This document shows positions 37,026-48,296 of a stretch of DNA of 64,000 nt, piece after piece. Numbering within the stretch: the first letter of the stretch is position 1; each line of letters opens with the position of its first letter. This DNA is from Miscanthus floridulus (taxonomy: Eukaryota; Streptophyta; Magnoliopsida; Poales; Poaceae): positions 109,012,158 to 109,076,157 of the forward strand of contig NC_089595.1 in the NCBI RefSeq assembly GCF_019320115.1. The letters are read 5' to 3'. The notes beneath the pieces were generated by a model, which was not told the DNA's origin, did no database searches, and saw nothing but the letters and a program-made list of their open reading frames with translations. Made by a program: the position numbers and the translations under genes.

Positions 37026-40000
37026 TCAACACATATTTGAGAAATTCAATATGTTCAACTCATTCCTTAGCTTGTAAAACCTTTTCATATCTAATGGCTT
37101 GGTGAATATATCGGCAAGTTGATCTTCGGTGCCTACACTCTCAATGCAAATGTCCCCTTTTTGTCAGTGATCTCTTATGAAATGGTGGCGGACATCAATG
37201 TGCTTTGTTCTTATATGTTGAACCGGGTTGTTGGTTAACTTGATTGCACTCTCATTGTCACATAGCAATGGCACTTTCTTGAACTATATTCCAAAGTCAT
37301 TCAAGGTGGCCTTCATCCAAAGTATTTGTGCACAAGAACTACCGTCGGATATGTATTTGGCTTTGGCAGTTAATAATGCAACACTATTTTGCTTCTTTAA
37401 TGACCATGAAACTAGTGATCTTCCCAACAATTGACATGTGCCTGATGTGCTCTTTCTTTCAACCTTGCATCCCGCATAATCTGAGTCGGAGTAACCAACT
37501 AGCTCAAACTTTGCTCCTTTGGGATACCACAAACCAATATTTTGTGTATGCTTTAAGTACCTCAATATTTTATTTGTAGCCTTCAAATAACTTTCTCTTC
37601 GTGAGGCTTGAAATCTTGCACACATGCATACACTAAACATGACATCCAGCATTGATGCGGTCACATAGAGTAGGCTTCCAATCATAGACCAATATAATTT
37701 TTGATCCACCAAATTGTCACTTGCATCACTATCCAAATTGCCATTTGTCCCCATTGGTGTACTAATGGCTTTGCTATCACTCATGTCAAACTTCTTGAGC
37801 ATGTCTTTGATGTACTTGCCTTGACTCATAAATGTACCATTCTTCAATTGCTTGATTTGAAGACCAAGGAAGTAACTTAACTTTCCAATCATGGACATTT
37901 CAAACTCATTAGCCATCATCTTTCCAAACTCTTCACAAAAGTCTTGATTGGTTGATCCAAATATGATGTCATCAGCATAGATTTGCAACACAAATAAGTC
38001 TTTGCCAATCTTCTTGGTGAAAAGAGTGGTGTCAACCTTGCCCATCATGAACCCTTTAGAAAGTAGGAAGTCCCTCAATCTCTCATACTATGCTCTAGGT
38101 GCTTGTTTCAATCCATACAATGCCTTCTTCAACTTGTACACATGGTTGGACTTCTTATCATCTTCAAAACTGGGAGGTTGCTCAACATATACTTCTTCAT
38201 TGATGTAACCATTGAGAAATGCACTCTTGACGTCCATTTGAAAGAGCTTGATGTTGTGGGCACAAGCATAGCTAATAAGATTCTAATTGCTTCCAATCTA
38301 GAAACTGGGGCATATGTTTCTCCAAAGTCAAGACCTTCAACTTGTGTGTAGCCTTGTGCTACCAATCTTGCTTTGTTCCTTACTACTATCCTATCTTGAT
38401 CTTGCTTATTTCTAAAGACCCATTTTGCTCCAATCACATTGTGTCCCTTTGGTCTCTACTAATTCACATACTTGATTTCTTGTGAAGTTATTCAATTCTT
38501 CATGCATAGCATTCACCCAATCAATATCCTTCAATGCTTCATCTATCTTCTTTGGTTCAATGGATGACACAAATGAGAAATGCTCATAAAATGAAGCCAA
38601 TCTTGATATAGTTTGCACATCTCTTGAAATATCTCTAATTATAGTGTCCAATGGATGATCCCTTGCAATATTAGTTGGTTGAAGTATTGAAACTTGATTG
38701 CTTGCACTTGCTTGATCATTGGGTTGAGATGATATACTAGCCACTTGATTTTGTTCATTGTCATGAGAGCCATTTGTACTAGCTTGATTTGTATCATCTT
38801 GCAAATTTGTGTTAGAGGGCACTTGCACCTGATCATCTTCATCATCATTCACTTGCCTAGGCCTTAATTCACCAACATCCATGTTCTTCAAGGCATTTGA
38901 AAGTTGAATGCCTCTAACATCTTCCAAGTTCTCATTCTTATCTTGGGAACCCTTGGTTTCATCAAATTCAACATCATGGACTTCCTCAAGAGTACCACTA
39001 TCTAAATTCCAAACTCTATATGCTTTGCTAGTAGTTGAGTATCCAAGTAGGAATCCTTCAACACATTTCTTGTCAAACTTGCCCAATCTAGTGCCTTTCT
39101 TCAAGATATAGCATTTGCAACCAAAAATCCAAAAATATGCAATGTTGGGCTTTCTATCATTCAAGAGCTCATATGGTATCTTCTCTTTTAATGGGTGATA
39201 ATAGAGGCGGTTGCTACAATAGCAAACCATGTTGATAGCTTCGGCCCAAAAAGATTGACTTACATTGTACTCACTAAGCATAGACCTTGCTATATCAATG
39301 AGTGTTCTATTCTTTCTCTCAATAAGGCCATTTGATTGTGGAGTGTACTTGGTCAAGAATTGATGTCTAAATCCAAATTCATCACACAACTCATCAATTC
39401 TAGTGTTCTTGAACTCACTACCATTATCACTTCTAACTCTCTTGATGGTTGTTTTAAACTCATTGTGAATGCCCTTAACAAATGATTTGAATATTGCAAA
39501 CATATCACTTTTGTCCACTAGAAAGAATACCCAAGTGTATCTAGTATAATCATCCACTATCACAAAGCCATATTTGTTTCCACCGATGCTAGTGTATTGT
39601 GTTGGCCCAAACAAATCCATGTGCAATAACTCAAATGCTTTACTAGTGCTCATCATACTTTTCTTAGGATAGGTGTTTCCAACTTGTTTGCCAGCTTGAT
39701 AAGAGCTACAAAGCTTATCCTTCTCAAACACAACATCTTTCAAGCCTCTAACCAAGTCATGCTTAACCAATCTATTCAATTGTTTTATTCTAACATGACC
39801 AAGCCTTCTATGCCATAACCAACCCATGCTAGACTTAGTGAACAAACATGTTGACAATTGAGCTTCACTAGCATTGAAATCAACCAAGTATAGATTCTCA
39901 TATCTAAAGCCTTTGAAGATCAAGTTAGAGCCATCTACACTTATGATCTCTATATCATCTACCCCAAATATGCATTTGAATCCAAGATAACACAATTGAG

Positions 40001-40250
40001 CCACGGATAGCAAATTAAAGTTCAAGCTCTCAACAAGCAACACATTGGAAATGCTTATGTCATTGGATATTGCAATCTTACCAAGCCCCTTGACCTTGCC
40101 TTTGCCATTGTCACCAAATATGATACTATTATAACCATCATTGCCATTGGTATTGATTGATTTGAACATTCTTGCATCACCTATCATATGTTGAGTGCAC
40201 CCACTATCAAGAACCTAATGCCTTCCTCTAGCTTTGTAATTGACCTATAA
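37026..40250 (-). pseudogene. pol of nested SIRE element
   Basis: The protease signature VLDSGCTQHMIG begins about 40216 and is preceded by TAG where Trp is expected. GAG-pre-integrase follows (WHRRLGHVRIKQ; one knuckle Cys appears as Tyr in CSSYQAGK). The integrase triad is intact: MDLFGP, VRSDNGSEF, NGLIERKNRT. A frameshift precedes RT near 38450 and another disrupts motif A near 38270. YADDIIFGS is intact at about 37960. A TAG replaces Trp after QAPRA. In RNase H the conserved Glu-bearing TAEAEY is TAKAKY (about 37340). Stops at about 37284 and 37160 precede the DIFTKPLD motif and the end at 37026. Confidence 0.83.
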
Positions 40251-40257
40251 AAGAATA

Positions 40258-41615
40258 TCAATTCTTTTTAGGTATCCAAACTTGCTTGGGTCCTTGAAGG
40301 TTAGTCACTAAGCTCTTTGGTACCCAAATGACTTTCTTCTTTGAGCTCATCCATGGTGCACCAATGAACTTAACCTTTACACCATTTGCACCCTTGGTAA
40401 GCACATAGAAAGAATTAATCTTAATTGAGGATATATTAGTATTTTTGCTCTTGTTCTTGCACTCATGCTCTTTAATACCAACTTGCTTGCAACTAGTGCA
40501 AAACCGACCATTGTTCTTCACAAACAAGTCTTGTGAGGAGCAAAGGCTGCCTTTCCTTTCTTGGGGGTATAGCCCAATCTCTATTTGTAGAGAGAGGCTC
40601 TTTGGCTACCCAAGCACATAAGCAAGCGGTCCTCACCGCCATAGGCCTTAGCCAAGGTGTGAGTGAGCTCATTAATCTCCTTCTTGAGGGTCTCATTCTC
40701 AACCATTAGTGAGGCATCATATGTGAAACCATCACTACTAGATGAGGTGGAAGTGGAAGTACTACAAGAAGGGTTAGTGGGAGAAACAATGATAGGCTCA
40801 TAGAATGATTCATCAATTAAGTCACAAGTTAAGCCTACATTACATGTCTCAACACGCTTCTTCTTATTTTGCTCATCAAGCAAAGAGGAATGACCTTTTT
40901 CAAGCTTCTTGTGAGCCTTACCAAACCTCTCATGGGCTTCCTCTAGCCTCTCATGAGATGCATTGAGCTCATCAAAGGCTTGCTTAAGGGCTTTTAGTTC
41001 CTTATGCAAACTTTTGTATTCCCTTCTCTTAATGTCAAAGTGTTCTTTAGCATCATCTAGCATGTCAAGTAGTTCATCCTTAGTTGGTTCATCATCATCA
41101 CTATCACTTTCATTTTCATTTTCATTTTCATGTTCCTCATCACTTTCATTGTCACAAGTTTGTACCTTAGTGGCCTTAGCCATGAAGCATGATGGAGTTT
41201 CGAAGAGAGAATGCTTCTCATTATAGCAATGATTGCAAGTGCCTTCTTTTTGGTGGTCTTATCATCATCACTATCATCATCATCACTTGAGGAAGCATCA
41301 CTATCCCAAGTGACCACATATGAACCACCCTTCTTCTTCTTGAAGATCATCTTGTCCTTCTTCTCTTTCTTTCCCTTCTTGTCCTTCTTCTTGTTCTTCT
41401 TGTTGTCATTATCATTGTCGCTATTATATGGGTATTGAGCAACAAGATGATCCTTGCTTCCACAATTGAAGCACCTTCTTGATTCTTCCTTGTTCTTGGA
41501 TGAAGACTTCTTTCTTCTAGCACGGTAGCCCTTCTTCATCATGAACTTGTCAAATCTTTTGACAAAGAGAGCCATCTTCTCATCATCCATGATGAGGACA
41601 TGACCTCTATACATA
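40258..41615 (-). pseudogene. gag of nested SIRE element, N-terminus missing
   Basis: It begins in mid-protein (VLIMDDEKMALFVKRFDKF). A Lys-rich segment and the knuckle CFNCGSKDHLVAQ followed by Y instead of the last Cys (about 41430-41470) come next, so zinc binding is probably lost. Acidic Asp/Ser runs, a frame change near 41180, and a long coiled coil (41080-40900) follow. After another frameshift (about 40550), the C-terminal WVPKSLVTNLQGPK stretch stops at 40258. Confidence 0.8.
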
Positions 41616-41619
41616 TGAC

Positions 41620-42380
41620 CATGCTTGGAGAACCATATGGAGACCAAGGAGATCAGCGAGGGTGTCCTAAGCAAGAAGGAGGCCCGAAGCTCATCCGGTT
41701 CGAGTCACCAAGGTGGAGGCCCAAATCAAGTTCGAGTCCATCTCGACTTCCAGGACCGGTCTGCCTTAAACTGGTCACCCAGGACGCATCCGGACTCCAT
41801 TTTCGATGATCCACATATGGATGTAAAGCTAATTTGATAAGGAAGCCAATCCAAGTGGTTTCACATCAAAAGACCTTCGGAATCAACAGGAATCGTCGAA
41901 ACAAGTCAGCGTCCAGAATCTGTTAGGGTGTTGCGACACCGTCTTTTGGTCCGTTGGACAGTGTATCGTGTTTGGGACCATTAGGGGGCGCATCCAGGGG
42001 GTGACGCCCAAGACTCTATAAATAGTAGCCATCGCTCTCCTTAGGGTTTGGGGTTTGGGGCGCATCCAGGGGGCCGGCTTGGGGTTGGGCTGGAAAGGGA
42101 GAAGGAGAGAGTTTCTCAAAGAAAAATCCTTTTCCATTTCTAGTTTTCAAATCCAAGCCAAAATTCAAATGAGCTTGATTTTTTAACTCCAAACAACTTA
42201 GCCCTACACTCAACCAAAATCATGTACTTCAGCATGAATGCAATCAATCATGTTTCTAAGCCTTATAGTTAATTTTAATTAGCCAAAAAATATTATTTTA
42301 CCTAGGTTATAATGCATCAAAAATTAAGTAAATGCTCAAATTTAATAACTAGATTATAAATGAATTTTTAGGGTGTTACA
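41620..42380 (+). repeat. Truncated LTR of a fourth family
   Basis: The segment contains CTCTATAAATAGTAGCC (TATA, about 42015), a U5-like AT-rich end and the terminus GGGTGTTACA at 42371-42380, typical of Tekay/Del-like gypsy LTRs. The matching start (TGTAACACC...) is absent at the left junction and no flanking duplication was found, so it is not a clean solo LTR. Confidence 0.5.
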
Positions 42381-43001
42381 GAAGCTCACCTTCAGTTGAG
42401 GACGTGCCTGAGTCATCCCGCTCTAAGCCTTGCAAGGAAAAGAAAATGAAGAAGTTTGGAAAGTGGATCAAGGCTATTTTCACCACATGCACCTATGCAA
42501 CGAGGACCGCATATTAGGACCGGTTGGAGAACCGTGAAGCCAACCGAGAGGCTAGAGAGCATGTAGGACGCCACCACTTTCTCCAGTCAGTCATCGCCAA
42601 GGTTTGATGACCTCCCTAGCCTATCCGACATAGATTTAGAGGATGAGGAGGAGGAGGAGAAGGAGAAGGAGCAGCCAGAGCTTGATCCACACACCAGTTT
42701 GAGATCCACCTTGCAGTTCATGAGGAGGAGCACCAGGCGTAAGCGCCACACTTTGACCACTCATCACCAAGGGAGAGAGGCAGTGTCTTCTTCTTCCTTC
42801 AATGACGACGACGACGACGATGATGGTAGAGAGGAGGATGTTGCAAGTGCTAGTGGAGTGCTGGTGGGGATGATGTTGATTGGGACACGATCCAAGAGAA
42901 TGAGGAGTGAGTGTTGGTCTTTCTTCTTTTCTTCTCTTTTTGGTGCTTTATGTCAAAGGGGGAGAAAATTAGAGGGGTCAATAACTTTTTTGATGCCATA
43001 G
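42381..43001 (+). pseudogene. Env-like 3' ORF remnant of outer SIRE element
   Basis: Plus-strand coding-like sequence with stops (about 42514 and 42604). A basic part (KKMKKFGKWIKAIF-like) is followed by Glu/Asp runs (DLEDEEEEEKEKEQ), RRSTRRKRHTLTTHHQ and a DDDDDDDG run to about 42830. It sits directly before the purine tract AAAGGGGGAGAAAA at 42955-42968. Position and composition fit the extra 3' ORF of SIRE elements, but homology is not proven and the 5' part is missing. Confidence 0.4.
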
Positions 43002-43563
43002 AGGTTGTTGCAGCTAGAGTCTTGTTCGTATCCATTTAGAATAGTCTTCGTTAGGTTAGAGTTTGAGAGTCCATTAGAAACTCTATTTATGTAATAATGC
43101 TACTTAAGTACTTTATATATGTGTGGGATATGAACATATATTAATCTATGATGTCGCTTGTGATACAATTGTGCTAGAATATATATCTTTATATGTATCA
43201 CATGTTGTGTGGTGCCTGTTCTTATTTGTGCTGTTACAACAAGTACGGCAGTGCCACACTCTGGTGCGGCAGTGCCGCACCCATCTACAACAGCAAACCA
43301 TGTTGTGCATAAACTGTCATTTGCTTCACGTTTTACATACCTGACACAGTATGCAGCACCCCATAGGAGCATGGATGTAGGGGGAGCCCCATCACTTTCA
43401 CTAAAATATGAATCTTGGCTTCTTATGCCAATTTGAGAATTCAATTCTCTATTCACATACTTAGAAGGAGGCTCTACACCCATGGCTCAAAAATCTCATT
43501 ATTTATTTTATATCTTTTGTAAGCTCTAATTGGGTTGTTATCAATCACCAAAAAGGGAGAGAT
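43002..43563 (+). other. 3' untranslated region and polypurine tract of outer element
   Basis: AT-rich spacer carrying GC palindromes at 43243-43284. It ends in CACCAAAAAGGGAGAGAT (43546-43563) against the 3' LTR. Confidence 0.7.
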
Positions 43564-44827
43564 TGAAAGTGCAATCAAGCCCTAATTGTGGGTTTTTATG
43601 ATAGTGACCACGTAATTAGAGAACTAATGAGATTTATCAAGATGACAAGCAGGAAATTCATGTTCGAGGATGCTACACGAAATAGAGGAGCCCCCAATTA
43701 CAAATGTAGATGGCTTCAAACTCAAAGAAGGCTTAAATTCTTTTATATTTTGAATTTGAGTATAGAAAAAACCATACTATGAAGGGGGACGCAATGCTTA
43801 AGCTAATATATGCTACCAAGTGATTAAACATACACATGCATCCTCAGATTCACAGCCAAGACAGTCTACACTTTACTCTTACTCTTGCTGTCTTGCGTGG
43901 TGCGGCACTGCCGCACTTGAAGAGAGGCACTGCCGTAGTACGGCACTGTCAGAACTTAAGTGACCGTTGGGGGCTATGGGATATTTATACCCTTCCCCTT
44001 CCTCCCCAACGGCTCTCTGCCTCTTCTTCCTCACTCCAGCTCCTCCAAAACAGAAATGAGTCTCTCTCTCTCTCTCTCTCTTCCTCCATTAGTGACCTTG
44101 AGCTCTCAAACAAATCTATTGATTTCCCTATCAATCCTTGAGAGAAAAGGGTCTAAAACTCGATTAGAGAGAAGCTTCATTGATTCCTCAACTCAAAAGA
44201 GCACTTGGTTCACGTTTTGGTCGGTGGTCATGTTTGTTACTCTTGGAGCTTGGCTCCTAGCCGGCTAGAGTGTCGTCTGTGGAGTTTATCAACTTGTGTG
44301 GCGGCCCTGAGAGGTTTGTAACCATCTCTTGAAGCTAGTAAACTCACCCCTCGTCTTAAGAGTTAAGTCTCTTGACTTGAGAACGAGGAAGGGTTGGAAA
44401 GCCCTAAGCCTTAGTGGCTAACCTCAACAACATAGAGGTAGGCAAGCCTTGGTGGTGAGCCGAACCACAGAATAAATCATTGTGTCACTTGTGCTTGATT
44501 TACATTACTTGCATTTCATATTGTTGGTTGAGGTGATTTCTAGGGTTTCTAGTTGATCTACTTGTGTGTGGTGTTCCTACAACTTCTAGCTCTTGATATG
44601 TGACTATCATACCTGCAGTAGGCTGAGAAATTGCTCTGATCTAAGTTTTCGTTCACTGATTTTGAACTGTGACTCGAAGTTGTCTGCAGGTGCAGCAGTG
44701 CCGTTGTTCTGGTCCGGCAGTGCCGTCCTCCAGAGCGACAGTGCCGCGGAGTGAATTTGATAAAAGTTTGAGTGTTTGTTTTGACAGGTCTATTTATCTC
44801 CTCTCTAGGCCAACCAGAGATCCTACA
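43564..44827 (+). repeat. 3' LTR of outer SIRE element
   Basis: 1264 bp, TGAAAGTGCAATCAAGCCC to ...AGAGATCCTACA. GC palindromes lie at about 43890-43955 and 44690-44755, a (CT)n run at 44061-44080, and TATTTATA at about 43981. Confidence 0.9.
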
Positions 44828-44832
44828 ATTAT

Positions 44833-45340
44833 TTTTAGACATAAAAACAACCTTAAATAAAAAAAACCATGAACTATAGAGTTGCATACCTCTTTTTTCT
44901 CTATGATTTCGATATATATTTTATTCTCATCTCAGTTCATATGTAAAAGTTATGAATCTTTTGAGATGAGCTACCAGAGAAAAGACTCCATCAATTGAAC
45001 TACACGTAAGTAAATACTTCCCTCTTGTTCAATCGACGGTATTAGTAGTATAGCTTTAATGAGTGGAAGTGTTCCCAAGTAAAAAGAGAGTGCAATTAAG
45101 TAGCAAATGCCTTAGCTTCTTTAGCTAGACGTTGTAAACATTCTACCGCTTGGCCAGGACAAGTGCATGCGTGCGCTTTGCCCTTCCTTCAAGTCGATTG
45201 TAATTTGTCGATGGCTAGCTAATAAAGCTTCTCTTTTTTCTCACAAAAAAAAGTAGTACAGCTTTGCAATTTTTTTTTGGTTTGGACAAATATTTCTGAA
45301 AAAAAACAATTTATTAAAAATATATAGAAATAAAAAAATC
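44833..45340. mobile_element. Right arm of split foldback DNA element
   Basis: Imperfect reverse complement of 11403-11837, including GGTTTGGACAAATATTT and AAAAATATATAGAAAT. It is longer than the left arm because of an inserted 194-bp poly(A) sequence (45058-45251). The outer flank GTGGGGTGGTC resembles the left flank. Confidence 0.55.
45058..45251 (+). mobile_element. Short poly(A)-tailed retroposon in the foldback arm
   Basis: The insert lies between AGTAGTATAGCTTT (45044-45057) and AGTAGTACAGCTTT (45252-45265), one mismatch in 14. It ends ...AATAAAGC, then TTCTC, and an A-tract. The left foldback arm has no counterpart. No clear pol III boxes were found, so a 5'-truncated LINE 3' end is the simplest reading. 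Confidence 0.55.
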
Positions 45341-45351
45341 GTGGGGTGGTC

Positions 45352-45616
45352 AGCCGGACCATAACACGCACCTTCTTTTGGGGCCTCAAAGTATGCTATG
45401 TTACAGGCCTTGCAAACATCGGGCCGCCAGAACTCTGGCCCAAAATTTACTATCCCAGTCTGCCGGCGGTCGACCAGAAGAGCCCGAGGAAAACCCTAGC
45501 CGCATCCACATAACCTCGCCCGCGCCGCCTCCCCCACGAGACTCGAGACCTCTCGCTTCCGGCGACGCCTTCCTGCTCTCCCTTCCGGTGACGCCCGCCA
45601 CTTTCTCGCCGACGAG
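45352..45616 (+). promoter_or_regulatory. Promoter and 5' UTR of the eL43 gene
   Basis: GGCCCA (45437-45442, reverse complement TGGGCC, a site II-type element) and the telo-box AAACCCTA (45491-45498) lie 125-180 bp before the ATG. This pairing is characteristic of plant ribosomal protein and translation-machinery promoters, linked to growth-dependent expression. No clear TATA box is visible, also usual for this class. The 5' UTR is C/T-rich. Confidence 0.65.
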
Positions 45617-47580
<1,964 letters not shown>

Positions 47581-48048
47581 GTATGGGCAGTTTGAAAAGG
47601 GTACCTGGATTTTGTAGTTCAGCCAAGAGTCGTGAATTATGATGTTGTGATTTGCCTATTTAGCCAAATGAACAAGAAGAAATGTCCTTTCTTTAGTGAC
47701 CTTGATACTTTGTACTATTTGGTTTTTCATGCTAAATCGATGGTATGCAAGTACTTCCGTAATTGTATGCTTTCTTGTGCTGCCGAACAACTTTGATGTT
47801 CTTTGATGGTTCTGGTGGTGCTTAGCTGCTGCTAGCATTGAGAGCAATGGCAGAAGATAGAGAGAAACAGAGGTGTTTATGTACAAGCAAGGGAAAAAAA
47901 TCACGGCCCCCGGCGGCCAAATTGTTGATTACCAACGGTACATTTCGGTGCTGTTACAGCATTTGTCAAGCGCGTACTAATAGGTTTGATGCAAGGATAG
48001 CAAATCGCCCAGAATATCTGTATGTATCTCATGCAGAAACTTGATTTA
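47581..48048. other. 3' UTR and downstream spacer of eL43
   Basis: AT-rich sequence with no further gene. The first 150-250 bp presumably hold the eL43 3' UTR and poly(A) site. It ends in the first copy of a SINE target duplication (48032-48048). Confidence 0.5.
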
Positions 48049-48174
48049 AAAAAAAACTAATAGGGTCGAAACCCGGGCCATATGAGATGGCTTAATGGTG
48101 CGCACACGGGGGATTCGAACCGTGGTTGCTAGCTCAACTCTAACACGAGCTAGCCAACCAAGCTCGAGCCCGCT
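48049..48174 (-). mobile_element. p-SINE-like tRNA-derived SINE
   Basis: 126 bp flanked by a perfect 17-bp duplication TGCAGAAACTTGATTTA (48032-48048 and 48175-48191). The minus strand has a tRNA-like head (GGTTGGCTAGCTCG) and a B-box GGTTCGAATCC, and it ends in an oligo-T run. A T-rich 3' end and this size match rice p-SINE1-type elements. It is not a functional tRNA gene. Confidence 0.75.
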
Positions 48175-48296
48175 TGCAGAAACTTGATTTATGCTGAGCA
48201 TTTTCATCATTTTCGTTTTCTAATAATTTTTTATCTTCAGAAAACGAAATTTTCCGTTCGAATGCTCTTACAAAACCATCAAGTTCAGCTTTATGA

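Larger units (their letters stand above)
33954..41615 (-). mobile_element. Nested minus-strand SIRE-type element, 5' truncated
   Basis: On the minus strand the order is partial gag, pol, spacer, purine tract, 3' LTR. The gag N-terminus, primer site and 5' LTR are absent. Near 41600-41620 the sequence changes abruptly to another LTR, so a deletion removed the 5' end. The putative target base block at the intact end is ACCCA (33949-33953); the partner is lost. Its LTR family (B) matches the fragments at 1922-3169 and 7906-9799. Confidence 0.82.
11843..44827 (+). mobile_element. Outer SIRE/Maximus-type copia LTR retrotransposon carrying nested insertions
   Basis: The boundaries are explicit. 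LTRs are at 11843-13108 and 43564-44827, both TG...CA, with the 5-bp duplication ATTAT at 11838-11842 and 44828-44832. A degenerate initiator-Met primer site follows the 5' LTR and a purine tract precedes the 3' LTR. Order is gag, protease, integrase, RT, RNase H (copia order), then a long 3' spacer with an acidic env-like remnant. Three later insertions interrupt it: a Tat gypsy element in RNase H, a minus-strand SIRE element, and a truncated LTR. All genes are broken, so the copy is dead. By eye its LTRs differ by roughly 7% over the first 140 bp, older than the inner gypsy element. Confidence 0.9.

Noticed and set aside
41626..42380. Clean solo LTR
   Set aside because: The left terminus does not match the GGTGTTACA end and the flanks (ATGCT, GAAGC) do not match, so it is called truncated instead.
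42800..42830. GAC/GAT trinucleotide run as an expandable repeat
   Set aside because: It encodes the acidic Asp run of the env-like remnant and is short, so it is coding composition rather than a separate feature.
48100..48174. tRNA gene on the minus strand
   Set aside because: The B-box is good but arms do not fold into a cloverleaf, and the unit is bounded by a target duplication with a T-tail, which is SINE structure.
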